From Dichetophora obliterata (Eukaryota > Arthropoda > Insecta > Diptera > Sciomyzidae), in assembly GCA_963920525.1 (NCBI GenBank), contig OY986439.1, forward strand, positions 43,740,193 through 43,804,192: DNA of 64,000 bases, in the 5' to 3' direction. Below, piece by piece: positions 34,441 to 45,150 of this stretch. Under the pieces are notes generated by a model, which worked only from the letters and a program-made list of their open reading frames with translations, searched no databases and was not told the DNA's origin. The first letter of the stretch is position 1, and every line of letters starts with the position of its first letter. A program made the translations under genes and the position numbers.

Positions 34441-36427
34441 AACATGTGAAAAATTTTTATTGTATGGAAAGTAGGTGTAGTTCTTCACCACGCCCATTTC
34501 CTAAGCATCTCACAAGTACTATAAAGTTAAACTTAAACCAAAATTGCTCTTCCAAGAATGTAAAAATGAGAAGTAACCGTTGACTTTGTATCGGAGGTGG
34601 GCGTTATTCTGGTCCAATCACGCCCTTTTTCTACATGTCGTACACGAACTATAAAGTAAAACTTCATACAACCGAAATTCAGTAAAATTGCTTTACAATT
34701 AAAAAATTAAATAAAGAAAAAATGAGATAAATCCTATCACTTATATATATAAAGTCTGGTCTGACCACTACCATTTTCTATATATCTCACAAGTAAAATA
34801 AAATAAAATTTAAACCAAAATTAAAGCAAAATCACTTTACTTACAAGGGAAAAAAGCGAAAAATGTTGAAATTTAAATGGGAAGTGGTCGAAATTCTGGC
34901 TGCGCTCATTTACTGGACATCGTACAGTTTTATACAGCAAAACTACAAATACAATTTTAGCAGAATCACTTTTATAACAGGAGAGAAAAATTACAAGAAC
35001 CTTTTACTTTGTGTGAGATATGGGCCTGGTTTTAGTTCAATCAAACTTTTTCACAGTACATTTACTTATCTTTTCAGATATAAGTACACAAAATTCCTAG
35101 TCGATATCTCTTTTTTGTCTCTCTTTTAATCTCACTGCGCTCTAAGCGAAAATGGTGATTCCACGCCTTTTACTTTAAACTAAAATGCATAACTCGAATG
35201 GTTTTGGAGTGAACCCCCATTACGACACACTAAACCTAAGGGCTATCAAAAAGTGTTCTGATTTAAAACATTAATTTTTTCCTATTATCTATTTCTATGT
35301 CTAAAATTATTTATTGAAAGTAGGTTTTTGCTCAGAAAAAAATATAATAGGACAGACAATTTTTCCATTTATTTTTTCACAAATTTTCGCATAATTCGGT
35401 TTTGAAATGAAAAACAAAAAAAACCAAAACCTAGTTTTCTTGCACTGTAACATTTTCGGAACCAAAATTTTGTGGTCTCATCTTTTTTAATGTTTGTTTA
35501 TTGACTCTAAAAATCATGTTCGAAATAGCGGGAGCTTCAGATACAGGACGCACGTTTATATTGATCGAACACTAGCCACTGGGTCAGGAAAAAGATACAA
35601 GGCATTTATCACCAAAATTATAAATGCAATTTAGGGCGGGGTAAAGTTTTTAGATTTATTATTTCATTTATTTTAATAAAAGAAAGATTTGTTTTGATAT
35701 ATATATTGTTTGATTGATATATAAATGTTTTGAATAAGTACCCGCCAGTATCGAAAGTATCAACTGAATCATTCACGCTAGCTACTTCAATAGTTCTATA
35801 CGCACTAGCTACTTTTTTGACCCAAGGTAATGCATAAAAGGGTCAGTTCAATCAACTTCCATCTCGACTGTTTCTTGTTTATTTTTTCAATGTCTTGACT
35901 GACTCATAAAATGTATTCTGACGAGCTCATAATTCGAAGTAACTTATTCGAAAAAACATGACATATATAGCTTTTCAGTTTCGTTGAGCAACATAAATAA
36001 AATATCGTTATGAAAAGGTATAAATATATTGAAAAAAGAATATGAGTCACTCTGCCTTGTTTTTTTTTTTTTTTTGTGTCAATATCAACTAGCGAAAAAG
36101 CTAGCTCTTCATGACTAGTGAAATAACTAGGGAATGGGTGTGTAAAAGGTAGCAATTGACCCCTTCCTATGACATGCTTGTGTAAAATTCGCCAGTTGAA
36201 TAAAAAGAGGGTAGATTGAAGTGGAATTAGTACTGGCTACCAAGGGGCTAGTGAAATCACTAGTATTGTACTAGTGCCATTAACTGCAGGGTATATTAAA
36301 AAACATTTTTTACAGAATATTTAAAAAAAATTTGGTAAAAAATATTAAGAAATAACGGAGTTATTGGAGTCACTGAATTATCTGAAACAAGAAAAAACAA
36401 ATTGTTTTGATTAGTTAATTAGTTTCT
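34441..36427. other. Non-coding repeat-rich stretch
   Basis: 34450-34860 has repeated short modules around CACGCCCATTTC/TCACGCCC and CTATAAAGT. 35750-36290 has CTAGCTAC/ACTAGT direct and inverted repeats and the string TTCGCCAGTTGAATAA (36189-36204), also present near 54004. No coding region was supported. Confidence 0.35.
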
Positions 36428-38375
36428 CTCTCAACTGACAAACAAAAGAAGACTGAGACGCATTTGGAAAAATAATAGAAATCCAGCAGACAAACGAATT
36501 TTGAACAATGCTATTAGTGAACTTAAAAAAAGACTGAAAGACCAAAAATAGACAGAAACGTCGCTATTTTTAAAACAATTAGATGCATATGGTGAAAATG
36601 AACAAAGCCTCTGGCGAGCCACAAAATACCTCAAGCGACTGATTAAAAGAAACTTTCCAATTAAATATAACAATAACTCTTGGTGCAGAATAGATAGAAA
36701 TAAGGCCAGTGCTTATTCCAAGCATTTAGAAGACACCTTCAAACCCTATAACTTAAATAGCCAAGCGGACGTTGATAAAGTTTTAGAATTTTTTTATTGT
36801 CCTTGTCAAATGGACCTACCAATCAAACGCTTTACTGTAAAAGAGGTTTTTCGTGAAATAATGTCTCTTAAGAACAAGAAAACTCCTGGCTATGACAAAA
36901 TAGATCCAGTTGTAGTAAAAGCACTTCCTAGAAAAGGAATCACAATTTTATTTAATGCCATTCTGAGGCTTCGCCACTTCCCAACACAATGGAAGTGTGC
37001 CGAAATAATAATGGTACCGAAGACAGGAAAACCTGAAAACGCTGTAGCATCATAAAGGCCTATTAGTTTGTTGGTAGTATTCTCAAAAGTATTTAAAAAA
37101 ATATTTCTTCGGCGACCATTGCCAATACTTGAAGAACAAAGTGTTATCCCTGAGCATCAGTTCGGATTTCGGAATAAACAAGGGACTGTCGAGCAGTGTC
37201 ATCGAATAATTAAAGTTATACGAGACTCATTTGAACGTAAAAAATATTTTGCCTCTGAATTTTTATATACAGCAAGCCTTTTACCGAGTCTGGCATGAAG
37301 GGCTCCTATGTAAAATAAAGATGCTTCTTCCAGCTCCATTTTACTTTATTTTAAAGTCATATCTTCAAAATCGAAGTTTTTATGTTGAAATCAACGCAGA
37401 AATGTCAAGAATATGTGAAATTGAAGCTGGGATAGCACAAGATAGTGTATTAGGGCCAATACTATACATAATATTTACTGAAGGTATGCCGACAGATGGT
37501 GATGTCCTAGTAGCAACTTATGCCGACGATACAGCACTTATAACCTCAAATAACTCGCTTAAAAAAGTTTCCAACTCCCTTCAAAATATTATCGGCTTAG
37601 TTGAGAAGTGGTTAATAAAGTGGAACATTAAAGTTAACACACAAAAGTCAGTCCATGTAACATTTGCTCTCAGAAAAGGTGAATGTCGAAAATTTCATCT
37701 AAACAACATTGATATCTCTCAAAGTAACAGTGTTAAGTATCATGGTATGCATTTAGATAAGAGATTAACATGGAAAACCCACATTCAAGCAAAAAGGAAA
37801 CATCTAACAATTAAAATTAAGAAAATGTGGTGGCTACTTGGTTCAAATTCATCATTAAGTATAGAAAACAAAATTTTGCTCTATAAAATCATACTAAAGC
37901 TAATCTGGACACATGGCATACAGCTGTGGGGAACAGCCAGCAACTCTAATATAGAGATTCTTCAAAGGTACCCGTCTAAAACCTTGAGAACGATTTCAAA
38001 TGCTCCATGGTTCATAAACAACAACATAATTCATAGAGATCTAAAAATACCCACTGTCAAAGAAGAAATAAATATATTTTCCGTAAAATACTTAGATAGA
38101 TTAAGTAACCATTCAAATGTATTTGCCATAACTTTATTAGATGATAGTGAAGAAATAACTAGACTAAAACGGCATCATACTTTAGATTTACCATTTAGAA
38201 AATAAGTTTTTGTAATGTTTGATACAGTAATAAAAACGTATATGTATGTACAGGTTGTTTTGTATTGACCCTCATTAGGTTCAATCTAGGCTAAGTTTAT
38301 AAAGCTATAAAATTTGCTTATTGTTATATATTTAATAGATTGCAAATTAAAGAATTATAAAAAAAAGGAAAAAAA
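36428..38375 (+). mobile_element. 5'-truncated Jockey-clade non-LTR retrotransposon
   Basis: It begins between endonuclease and RT and ends after a 3' UTR in an A-rich tail (about 38345-38375). The RT reads KKTPGYDKIDPVVVKALP, FPTQWKCAEIIMVPKTGK and VIPEHQFGFRNKQGTVEQCH, which are Jockey-clade signatures. It differs clearly from the two LINE families at 3740, 32150 and 48986, so three LINE lineages coexist here. Stops and frameshifts show it is dead. Confidence 0.88.
36437..38205 (+). pseudogene. Jockey-like reverse transcriptase remnant
   Basis: The upstream linker (KRRLRRIWKNNRNPADK) has an in-frame TAG near 36549. The main RT block 36810-37055 ends at TAA in what should be SYRPISLL. It resumes as RPISLL..., open to 37298, with QFGFRNKQGT. 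A frameshift follows in the DxSxAFDxVWH motif: the second frame (37231-38205) begins inside it with QAFYRVWHEGLL. The usual GxPQGSVLGP motif is changed to GIAQDSVLGP, while the catalytic TYADDTAL is intact. The C-terminal region (KLIWTHGIQLWGTAS) is typical of Jockey. At least two nonsense changes and one frameshift are present. Confidence 0.88.
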
Positions 38376-38836
38376 AACTGACGTTAAGTTTTTTTTATCA
38401 ATTCTTAAATTTTTTGCATAATTTTAAAGTTGCAATGTCGATTTTTTGACGAAAAATTGGCCTATTTGTTATTGTAAGATGGATGCTAATTGAAAAACTT
38501 TACGTCAGTTGATAGCTATTTGTATGTAGAACATGTGTACAAAATTTCAAAACGATCGGCTTAGCAGTTTTTTCGGAATCGTGGTCACCGACTTTAAAAA
38601 TTACATGTTTGGGAAAATCGATTTAAAATTTTTTATACTCGAACATCCCATTATGAGGGCTGGTCGCTTGAAATGCTGTATCTTCGTTAGATTTGCTCCG
38701 ATTTACTTGAAATTTAGATACAATACTCCCGACATGTTGTATATTCAGAAAAACAAATGAAAACAGTTTTAAAATCTTACCCCCCCCCCCCCCCCCTTAG
38801 GAACCAGGACCAAAAGATATAGATATTATTAATCTT
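38376..38836. other. Spacer with a poly-C run
   Basis: Anonymous moderately AT-rich sequence. A run of 17 C lies at 38780-38796, very unusual in this composition and a likely site of sequencing or length error. No gene seen. Confidence 0.4.
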
Positions 38837-39133
38837 TTAACAGCCGTATTCATAAAAACATTTTAAAACAGCTTTCAAACGTTTTTTAGTTAAAATGCTT
38901 TTTAAAGTTAAAATACTCTTTAAAAACGTTGTATTCATAAACGAGTTGTAAGAGTCTTGTAGTTGAAGTGAGAATACTGATGCTTTAAAGTAGGAACAGT
39001 TGTAGTTTTCGTTTGTGACTTTGATAAATAGAACGACAATTGCTTAAAAATTCAAAAAAGAAAAAAATAGGTTTGTGAATTTGATATATTGACTGGCATT
39101 TGTTTCAAATTTTGTTTACAATTGAATCAACAA

Positions 39134-40773
39134 CAGTGTTGCCATATTTTTTAAACTTTAATTATCAGAAAAAAATCTTAATTTTTTGTAAAAAAACTGG
39201 AACTTAAAAAAATAACTAAAACATATGTATTTAAAATGTGTGCTTTAAAATTTTTATTCTTGTATTTGAAATAAAGTATTTAAATTAAATTAATAATTAA
39301 ACAAAACAAAACCAATCGCACTCATTAACTAAAATCATTTAAATTTTCAATTTATTGAAAAACTTAAAAATTTGTTTTAAAAAAATATACATTTGATATT
39401 TATATGAATGTAAATGTCAGTACCAATTTTTGAGATCATAGTAAATTACATTCCATATAAAATAGTTTTACTCATTAATAAACTAAATTAATTTTAGTAG
39501 ATTAATTTAAGAAATGTGGAGATAATTCCAAGTCTGTTCATTACAAAGGCAAGTTGCTTATGCTGTTTTATTGATTCCTGAAGCACCAGCAAATGCAGAA
39601 AGCATTTTTTCTCAAATCTGTAGTAATAAGGCTAAAATCAGAAATTCATTTTATATCAAACCTTTTGTAAAATTTTGCAATGGAAAGACTGTTTCAGAAA
39701 AATCAAACAGTCACAAATGATGAAATCTGAAAAATTAAATTATTTTTTAAACATATTTTGATAATTTCTTTTTTATAATTTCTGACGACTGTTTTAATTT
39801 GTGCAGTTCCAATCGCTTTTCCTTAAAAAATTTTTAGTTCAAAAAATCCCACGCAAGGTGGGAATTTAAAATTTATTTCTGATTTGAGTTTTGTTAATAT
39901 AATACGTTAATATAATAAAAAATACGTTAAAAAACAACATAAGCTAGTTTTGTAAGTAATGGAAAGACTTTGGAATTATCTCCACGTTTCTGATCAAAAA
40001 TTGCTTTCCAAAAAAGTTTCAATATTATTTTCATTAAGAAAATTCAAATCAATGAAATTAATGTGGCGCAACTCATTGTCAATTTCTTGTAATTTTTCTG
40101 ATTGGATGAAATTAGGTAGAAAAATACACAAATTGAAAATAGTGAAAATTTTCGTTGGTGCTAAAAGATCGACACATTTTAGAAAATCATTTCCAAAATC
40201 AAACTTTTGTAATAAACAATTGCAAAGCTCAACACAAAATTTTAAGCAATGTTCTCAAAAATCCATTTCATCTGATTCGAATAATTTATGCGTAGAGCTT
40301 AAAAACGTATATACCTTGACTCCTAAATAAATGTCTTTATGATTTTTTAAGAACTTGAAATCATTTACATCAATTTCTTTGTAGTGTTCAAAGCATATGT
40401 ATTCATATATATATATATATATTGACTGTCAAGACTTGACGAATGAAAATCGAGACAAAAGAACAGGAACAACGAAAGCAACAATAATAGCAACTGCGCT
40501 ACCACTGCATAAAGAAATTTTTGAAAGGGCGTGAAAAGTAGTATTAAAATGAGTGGCAGCTTCATATGTTACTTATATTTTTGCAGTAACATACAATTTA
40601 TATTATATTTTGTATTTGATTCATAAAACTAGTAAGCATTGTTTTAATCGTAAAAACTTGAAAAACTGGGTAAAATAAAAAAAAAAAACTATTTTTTAGG
40701 CAAAAACTGGAAAACTGTCTACCCTCTCAAAAAACTGCCAAGAAAAAGTTTATCTGCCCATATGGTAACACTG
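39134..40773 (+). mobile_element. hAT element, decayed (1.64 kb)
   Basis: The ends are CAGTGTTGCCATAT at 39134 and ATATGGTAACACTG at 40773, the classic hAT type. The 8 bp flanks ATCAACAA and ATCACAAA agree at six of eight positions, fitting an old target duplication. The interior keeps a C-terminal dimerisation-domain fragment at 39552-39695. Other parts are AT-rich and unreadable, and an inner inverted repeat pairs 39515-39540 with 39957-39987. No intact transposase remains. Confidence 0.7.
39552..39695 (+). pseudogene. hAT transposase C-terminal dimerisation fragment
   Basis: One frame reads QVAYAVLLIPEAPANAESIF and then SQICSNKAKIRNSF. This follows the hAT family pattern of a proline before a small-residue segment (usually P-H-S-N-A), an E-R-x-F-S stretch and a later K-x-R-N. 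Here H is replaced by E and ERVFS by ESIFS. The fragment would belong to the dimerisation region needed for transposase assembly. It is too short and isolated to function. Confidence 0.55.
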
Positions 40774-40807
40774 ATCACAAAACACAATTATTTTCGTTTG
40801 TTTATTT

Positions 40808-41495
40808 CATGGCAGAATAACCAGGTAGATTCAATTTGGAGAGCAAAAAACTAGAGAGCAAAACATTGGCGTAGCTATAATGTCACCATTGACAGTTTAT
40901 GTTTATTCGTTCAGACATAGGGATGCATAATTTACTTGTAACCGTATAAATCAATTAAGTACCCTGATTTTATGTATGAGCATATAAAAAAACTAAACAA
41001 AAATCTTGAAAATTTCATAAAAAGAGCCGTGTTTAAAGATATAATACATAATTAATTGTAGTTTGGCCTTAAATGAAGCAAATGAAAGTTTACTTTTATT
41101 ATAATTTACATTCGACTACTTATTTCGATTGTGTGTAACCAATTTACTTGTGTAACTTTGTACAGCTGATTTTAACTGTCAAAATATATTTCGACAAGTG
41201 AAATTGCTGTTAGAAAAAATAAAATTTATTTAATGAAATCGACGATTGTTTGCTAATTTTATCGTGCTGGAACGGAAGCTAACAATTTTGAATTTGTTAG
41301 GTGTGTTCGAATTATCGCGACGGGAGGAAGTTATAGGCAGTCCAGAAAATCCATTGTCAAAACTGAAAAATAAGTAAGTAAAAATTGATAACATTTTCAA
41401 AACAGCTCATTTTGACGTTATAATTACGCCTTTGTTATTGATTTGCTGTCGGAGAGAGCGTATTTCTAGTGCATCTACCTGGTTATTCTGCCATG
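40808..41495. mobile_element. hAT-type MITE with perfect ends and target duplication
   Basis: A perfect 8 bp duplication GTTTATTT flanks it (40800-40807, 41496-41503). The inverted ends are identical over 23 bp, starting CATGGCAGAATAACC and ending in the complement. The 688 bp interior lacks coding capacity. Perfect TIRs and duplication imply a recent insertion compared with the surrounding element. Confidence 0.8.
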
Positions 41496-41685
41496 GTTTA
41501 TTTGTTTGTTGACATTTTAGTTTGTCACAAAATGAGAAGATTGCTCTCAATTGAGAACATTAAAATTTAAAACAGCTTTGTAGGAGGTTTACAGAAGGTT
41601 TGTTCCTATTTTAAAATTCTCTCATTTGTGAAGCTCTTAAAAGAGGATTTTTTCGTTATTGAACGTTTATGAATAACGCTTTTAA

Positions 41686-41907
41686 GCATGTGTCTTACAA
41701 AGGGTGTTTATACCTAAACCCTTGTTAATTATGTATTTCTACTACTTAAGCTAAACCAAAAGTTATTAAGTACCTTTTTTATGTTACTGCCTTACCGACT
41801 GCTTCAAGTCTCGCTGCTCCTTCGGCTTATCCGAACGAAGGTGATGCTGATCGTCGTCTTATTATTGGCATTGTCATCGAAGCAGCTACATTTTTTATTC
41901 CTCCAAA
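41686..41907. other. GC-balanced island of unclear coding status
   Basis: From about 41780 to 41905 the DNA is far less AT-rich than its surroundings. On the + strand one frame is open (TALPTASSLAAPSAYP, then GDADRRLIIGIVIEAATFF). On the - strand a different frame is nearly open but has TAA codons. It lies just past the candidate terminal exon and polyadenylation signal on the - strand, so it may be a UTR, a decayed coding segment, or part of an unlisted + strand exon. Confidence 0.25.
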
Positions 41908-42197
41908 TTATATTAGAAAATTCTGAAAAAGTAAGAAATTGTTAATATTAAAAGCTGAATATATATTGACATAAATCAAACTCTTTTGATTTCTTTAACT
42001 TACTAACATTCTTGTTTCCATTCCTGCGTATAAAATTCTGTGAGCACATATTGCGCCCGAATTTTATACACCTAGGCTTACCTTTTGTGTCCGTCCACAG
42101 AGGCACTCCAGCAACTTATTTTCACCGGCATCTACAAATTCCAACAGCGAATTGTACAAAGGGCTTACAAGAGGTTTGTAACTTTTTATGAGTACGG
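41908..42197 (-). CDS. 3' end of a candidate host gene: internal exon plus tiny terminal exon
   Basis: On the - strand, CTTACAG ends at 42198. The exon 42197-42082 starts with two bases of a split codon and reads VLIKSYKPLVSPLYNSLL and then EFVDAGENKLLECLCGRTQK. It ends at CAAAAG/GTAAGC, a near-consensus donor in phase 0. A 159-base intron (42081-41923) ends with ACTTTTTCAG, a strong acceptor. The next exon reads NFLI and stops with TAA at 41908. AATAAA follows within ten bases of the stop (41894-41899), as a polyadenylation signal would. No upstream exon was found and the protein is not recognised. The combination of matching phase, two good splice sites and a poly(A) signal makes this the most credible gene end in the window. 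Confidence 0.45.
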
Positions 42198-44638
42198 CTG
42201 TAAGTCTACACCTTTCGAGAGCAAGACTACAAATAAAAATTATAACAAAAACGTTTGTCATAAATGTATATTTTTTATACTCGTTTATTAGAAAAATTTG
42301 GTATTTAGGCAATTTCACCAAAAGTGCCCATTTATATGTCCTCACAGCTCTGAGTGATAAAAAAACAAATTTTGTTACTTTAAAATAAGCTTGCTATCTG
42401 AAAAATATTTTTCTTGAAGTTTGTGTGGTAAAAGGTCATTAAAAAATTTATTTTTCAGGTGAAAATGCTCAAAATAGGCATAAAATGTCCTTCCTTTAAC
42501 CTCTCCTCGATCAAAATTATAGCAATTCAAAGAAAGTAGCTTACGCCATTTTTATTTCTACATGTTCCAGATAACAAGGTAAAAACACTACGCACACCGT
42601 GTGCATTTTTTGGCAATTCTAAATAATTGTTAAAATTTTTTAACATATATTTCATCTACAAACTTTGAGTCCCTCTATTTTATCACTTTATTTATTTTGC
42701 GCCTTTGAGTAAGCAAAACTAAGAGACAAGTATCGTTTAAGCATCCACGCAGTGTGACTTTTTACACTGTTGATATTCCAGTTTAATAAAATGTATCAAG
42801 TGTAAAATTCAACTTATTTGTTATATTATTAATATTTAAACTAAAAAAAGTTGTCATTTTTGTAACCATCTGTGTATTCAATTAGTGATAGACTAAAACG
42901 ACATTGAGTATAACATATTAAAGTAGTTAGCAATTGATAAAAACGTTCAAAAAAATGTTTTAGGTTTCTCTGATGCCTACGATCTTCAAATATAGACGAT
43001 GTTGTCATTCCTGCAACCTTTATTCTGGCATTTTGTGTCATTCCTGTAACCTCTCAAAAATACACAAAATGCATACAAATCAATTTCATGACGTCATACC
43101 GTGTGGCCTCAAGCGATTCTAACTTAATTTGGGGCCAAATGTTATAAAGAAACCATAATTCTAGCTTAAAGTTTTATTTTTACATTTTACCATTTTTCAA
43201 TTGAAAAAAGGTCACTTTTGGCGAAACTGCCCATATCAAAGATTTTTTATAAAAATGTTTATACATCTTAGATTCTTGTTGTCATCTTAGATACTTAAGC
43301 ACAGAAAAGAAACACTTTGACTAAAATTTTATCTTTCTTGTATCTGCTTCTATCACTAGGGAGAAAAAGCGCAAACTTTTGACCCAAATATCTAAAGAGT
43401 TCTCTAGAAATACCAACTTACGCCCTCTAAAGCGACTTTAATCTACATGGCAACACTAGGAAAAAAAAACACAAAAACAAAACAACAACAAAAGCATCCT
43501 GCTTTGAATTGCTATGCAGAGCAATATACAACATTTATCTGCTTCTATAAACACAAAACAAGCCACTCATGCGAAACAAGCACATATTTAAGGCAACAAC
43601 AAGAAAATACATGAAGGCACACGCATTAGTTTCAAGCACACGCACACACACACACACAAACAGGCACACAAAGAACAATACTTGAGCATGATGGTCGCCC
43701 GATGTCTTTGCAACAAACTCCATGAAACAGAAAAATAAATACTTACCTTAACTGTTTTTAGCCTTTAGTTACAAAACAAACTATCGCAACAAAACAAAAA
43801 AAAAACCAAAAGAATATAAAATTCAAACCAGAAAAGCCGCATTACTGATTAGGCAGTCGGCTATTTTATTATCGATAATGTATACCAACAGCTCATCGTT
43901 TGTAATTAAGAAAACTTTGTTAATCCACGTCAGAGATAATTGCTGATATTTATTTAGCTATCTACAGTAAAATTTTATGACAATGCCAGGTTTATTGTCA
44001 ATCATTGCAGTAGAACACAAAGAAAAAATGGTTTTATGACACAAAAATAGCATCAAAAATAGCATAACTGCATACTGCTTGACATAGATGCTTTAAAATT
44101 ATTATTGTACACATGAGAACTTTAAATTTCATGAACATTACAAATGTTATGGAACAAACTTAATGAAATAGTTTTAGGTAAAAGTCATAAGTCATTTTTA
44201 GTATAAACTAGTGAATGTACTAAAAAAGAAACTGCACACTTTGGAAAAGGTTATTCTCGCAGGATATGTGTTTATTTAAAATAATAATACAAGTAGCGTT
44301 AAAAACATGAACAGTTGAGATTTTTTTATTTTTTTTAACTCTCTTTTAACAGTCGTATCTTTGTTGTCGCGTTCTTGCGTATTGAATTTTACATACGCAA
44401 AGAAACTATGCACAACTACTGCACTAAAAACAAAATTTCGTTCTAAGAAATCAGTGCTAATAGTGCACAAAACTATTTCATCAAGTACGGGAGTACCTTT
44501 TCTCTCCAAAACTTACCAAAAAATTGAAAGAAAAATAGTCCTAGTGACCAACAATTAGAAAAGAAGGTATTAACTTTGATAGACAAAAACAAAAGAATGT
44601 CAGGACGGGATTCGGCAAAAAAGCTCTAAACAATGCAG
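42198..44638. other. AT-rich DNA, no gene supported
   Basis: Includes a tandem pair of TGTCATTCCTG-containing units (about 43003-43050), a CA run (about 43637-43658) and a weak inverted resemblance between 42305-42330 and 43200-43230 (CCAAAAGTG core). It would be intron of the - strand gene candidate if that gene is real. Confidence 0.4.
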
Positions 44639-45150
44639 TGACGGATCTAGATATTTCTCACGGGGGGCTAAATTTGCAAATTAGTTTTTTATTTAGCATA
44701 CTTCTCGACCTAAAAGGTAAAAGTGCTTAAGTCATTCAAGCCCTTTTTCGAGTTATTCCAATTACATGAAATATTTTTTTTAGCTCTACAAAATGCACTT
44801 TTCCGCACCCTTAAAATGCATTTCCTGTCACCTTTATGAGCATTTTTCTGAAAATGTTTGTATGGATCTTCGAACAAAATAAACTTTTCAAATTGCTTTC
44901 CTCAATATCTCAATTCGCCTTATTTGCACGTCGATTTTTTTATTTTACAAAAAAGTTCCGCGATTTCCTTTGGGTTCATTTCAATTTCTTTGTGAATGAT
45001 TGAAAGTGCTAACATATTTTGCCTCTTTTCTAACATAGTTGATCTTATGTAGGTTTTCAGTCTTCTCAGTACTGAAAAACTTCTTTTAGCAGTAGCTAAA
45101 GTCGCTGAAATAACTGAAGTATCTGTCAAATTTTAGCTATGATTTTTTAC
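44639..45150 (-). mobile_element. Truncated hAT element
   Basis: The end at 44639 reads CAGTGACGGATCTAGAT, a common hAT terminus. The coding strand is -, so this would be the 3' side of the element. A transposase C-terminal fragment lies inside. The opposite terminal repeat was not found, so the true far boundary is unknown and the element appears truncated or interrupted. Confidence 0.55.
44920..45129 (-). pseudogene. hAT transposase C-terminal (dimerisation) fragment
   Basis: A 69-residue frame reads VISATLATAKRSFSVLRRLK and then TYIRSTMLEKRQNMLALSI. This fits the C-terminal hAT dimerisation domain of the ZMYM1 / 52-kDa-repressor-like group, where T-x-A-T-x-x-R-S-F-S precedes L-x-x-I-K-x-x-L-R-S-T-M. 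Catalytic parts are absent. It would lie at the end of a transposase of about 600-700 residues, so roughly one-tenth is left. Confidence 0.75.

Larger units (their letters stand above)
38841..41681. mobile_element. TTAA-flanked long-TIR element, host for two hAT insertions
   Basis: TTAA lies at 38837-38840 and at 41682-41685. The ends read CAGCCGTATTCATAAA on the left and, inward from the right, AAGCGTTATTCATAAA (13 of 16 identical). Inverted similarity continues for over 100 bp, for example GTTCCTACTTTAAA on the left complement against GTTCCTATTTTAAA on the right. The left part is 38841-39133 and the right part 41496-41681; the middle is occupied by two younger insertions. With these removed it is about 510 bp, a MITE. 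The TTAA duplication suggests piggyBac-type mobilisation. Confidence 0.5.

Noticed and set aside
38780..38796. Poly-C run as a biological signal
   Set aside because: 17 C in isolation; more likely a slippage-prone homopolymer than a functional site.
39959..40330. 123-codon + strand frame inside the hAT element
   Set aside because: K/S/F-rich sequence in AT-rich DNA with no hAT motif; its 5' part overlaps an internal inverted repeat. Treated as chance.
42300..43230. Inverted-repeat element with CCAAAAGTG ends
   Set aside because: Similarity is only about 20-30 bp and imperfect, with no target duplication; too weak to call.
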